Assembly (NCBI RefSeq): GCF_036320965.1
Contig: NC_092271.1
Location: 13,659,596 to 13,723,595, forward strand
Direction of reading: 5' to 3'
DNA: 64,000 nt
Source of the DNA: Panulirus ornatus
Taxonomy: Eukaryota > Arthropoda > Malacostraca > Decapoda > Palinuridae
Below, piece after piece: positions 62,585 through 64,000 of the stretch. The stretch's first letter is position 1. Every line of letters starts with the position of its first letter. A program made the translations under genes and the position numbers. The notes beneath the pieces are model-generated. The model was not told the DNA's origin. It did not search any database and saw only the letters and a program-made list of their open reading frames with translations.

Positions 62585-64000
62585 TGGACGATTTTTGCAG
62601 GGAAAAAATGAAATTGAGTGGGAGACGTATAAAAGAAAGAGACAGGAGGTCAAGAGAAAGGTGCAAGAGGTGAAAAAAAGGGCAAATGAGAGTTGGGGTG
62701 AGAGAGTATCATTAAATTTTAGGGAGAATAAAAAGATGTTCTGGAAGGAGGTAAATAAAGTGCGTAAGACAAGGGAGCAAATGGGAACTTCAGTGAAGGG
62801 CGCAAATGGGGAGGTGATAACAAGTAGTGGTGATGTGAGAAGGAGATGGAGTGAGTATTTTGAAGGTTTGTTGAATGTGTTTGATGATAGAGTGGCAGAT
62901 ATAGGGTGTTTTGGTCGAGGTGGTGTGCAAAGTGCGAGGGTTAGGGAAAATGATTTGGTAAACAGAGAAGAGGTAGTAAAAGCTTTGCGGAAGATGAAAG
63001 CCGGCAAGGCAGCAGGTTTGGATGGTATTGCAGTGGAATTTATTAAAAAAGGGGGTGACTGTATTGTTGACTGGTTGGTAAGGTTATTTAATGTATGTAT
63101 GACTCATGGTGAGGTGCCTGAGGATTGGCGGAATGCGTGCATAGTGCCACTGTACAAAGGCAAAGGGGATAAGAGTGAGTGCTCAAATTACAGAGGTATA
63201 AGTTTGTTGAGTATTCCTGGCAAATTATATGGGAGGGTATTGATTGAGAGGGTGAAGGCATGTACAGAGCATCAGATTGGGGAAGAGCAGTGTGGTTTCA
63301 GAAGTGGTAGAGGATGTGTGGATCAGGTGTTTGCTTTGAAGAATGTATGTGAGAAATACTTAGAAAAGCAAATGGATTTGTAAGTAGCATTTATGGATCT
63401 GGAGAAGGCATATGATAGAGTTGATAGAGATGCTCTGTGGAAGGTATTAAGAATATATGGTGTGGGAGGCAAGTTGTTAGAAGCAGTGAAAAGTTTTTAT
63501 CGAGGATGTAAGGCATGTGTACGTGTAGGAAGAGAGGAAAGTGATTGGTTCTCAGTGAATGTAGGTTTGCGGCAGGGGTGTGTGATGTCTCCATGGTTGT
63601 TTAATTTGTTTATGGATGGGGTTGTTAGGGAGGTAAATGCAAGAGTTTTGGAAAGAGGGGCAAGTATGAAGTCTGTTGGGGATGAGAGAGCTTGGGAAGT
63701 GAGTCAGTTGTTGTTCGCTGATGATACAGCGCTGGTGGCTGATTCATGTGAGAAACTGCAGAAGCTGGTGACTGAGTTTGGTAAAGTGTGTGAAAGAAGA
63801 AAGTTAAGAGTAAATGTGAATAAGAGCAAGGTTATTAGGTACAGTAGGGTTGAGGGTCAAGTCAATTGGGAGGTGAGTTTGAATGGAGAAAAACTGGAGG
63901 AAGTGAAGTGTTTTAGATATCTGGGAGTGGATCTGGCAGAGGATGGAAACATGGAAGCGGAAGTGGATCATAGGGTGGGGGAGGGGGCGAAAATTCTGGG
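62585..64000 (+). mobile_element. Young RTE-A LINE running off the window
   Basis: Starts in the linker at GRFLQGKNEIEWETYKR and proceeds through KKRANESWGERVSLNF, KAAGLDGIAVEFIKKGGD and GFRSGRGCVDQVF to EKQMDL. One substitution makes a stop there (TTGTAAGTAG where sisters have TTGTATGTAG, Tyr codon to TAA, at about 63380). The frame then resumes through motifs A, B and C to DLAEDGNM and beyond the window. Apart from that stop it is very close to the copies at 36-38 and 41-42 kb. Confidence 0.92.

Overview
The window looks like nuclear DNA of an arthropod, most likely a decapod or other malacostracan crustacean. This is inferred from large repeat-filled introns, abundant (TA)n and (CA)n microsatellites and massive RTE-type LINE content; no rRNA or mitochondrial marker fixes the species. 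Two conserved host genes are recognisable, both only in part and pointing tail to tail. The last three coding exons of SART1 (tri-snRNP splicing factor) lie on the + strand at 444-3359. The 3' two thirds of TRIM37 (TRAF/MATH-domain E3 ubiquitin ligase) lies on the - strand, with nine exons between 61005 and 30574. Its RING, B-box and coiled-coil exons must lie beyond position 64000. A phase-compatible alternative last exon may sit at 23014-22843. All host exon junctions were checked by reading-frame phase and splice dinucleotides. Most of the rest is transposon. The dominant family (called RTE-A here) is a non-LTR retrotransposon with one long ORF: an endonuclease/exonuclease/phosphatase domain followed by a reverse transcriptase of RTE type, with a conserved C-terminal tail. 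One copy (10015-13543) runs from 5' head to 3' tail and is flanked by an 8-bp target-site duplication. About 20 others are truncated, inverted, duplicated or chimeric. Ages vary: heavily decayed copies (for example 3985-5108, 21030-21600, 25680-26500) coexist with near-identical, almost open copies (26718-28462, 36563-38711, 62585-64000). A roughly 230-bp nonautonomous element (RTE-A-s) shares both the 5' head and the 3' hairpin tail of RTE-A and is present in about a dozen copies or pieces. A second, older LINE (CR1/Jockey-like) leaves three relics, and an unclassified repeat of about 0.6 kb (R2) occurs five times. Layout: 1-3.4 kb SART1; 3.4-28.5 kb intergenic, repeat-rich, with the full-length RTE-A and the candidate alternative exon; 28.5-30.6 kb sequence downstream of the TRIM37 stop; 30.6-61.0 kb TRIM37, whose introns hold a dense nest of RTE-A/RTE-A-s pieces joined through (TA)n runs at 34.6-43.2 kb; 61.0-64.0 kb more TRIM37 intron with an RTE-A copy running off the end. 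The two host genes are not known to work together: SART1 recruits the U4/U6.U5 tri-snRNP in splicing, and TRIM37 is a ubiquitin ligase of centrosome, peroxisome and chromatin.
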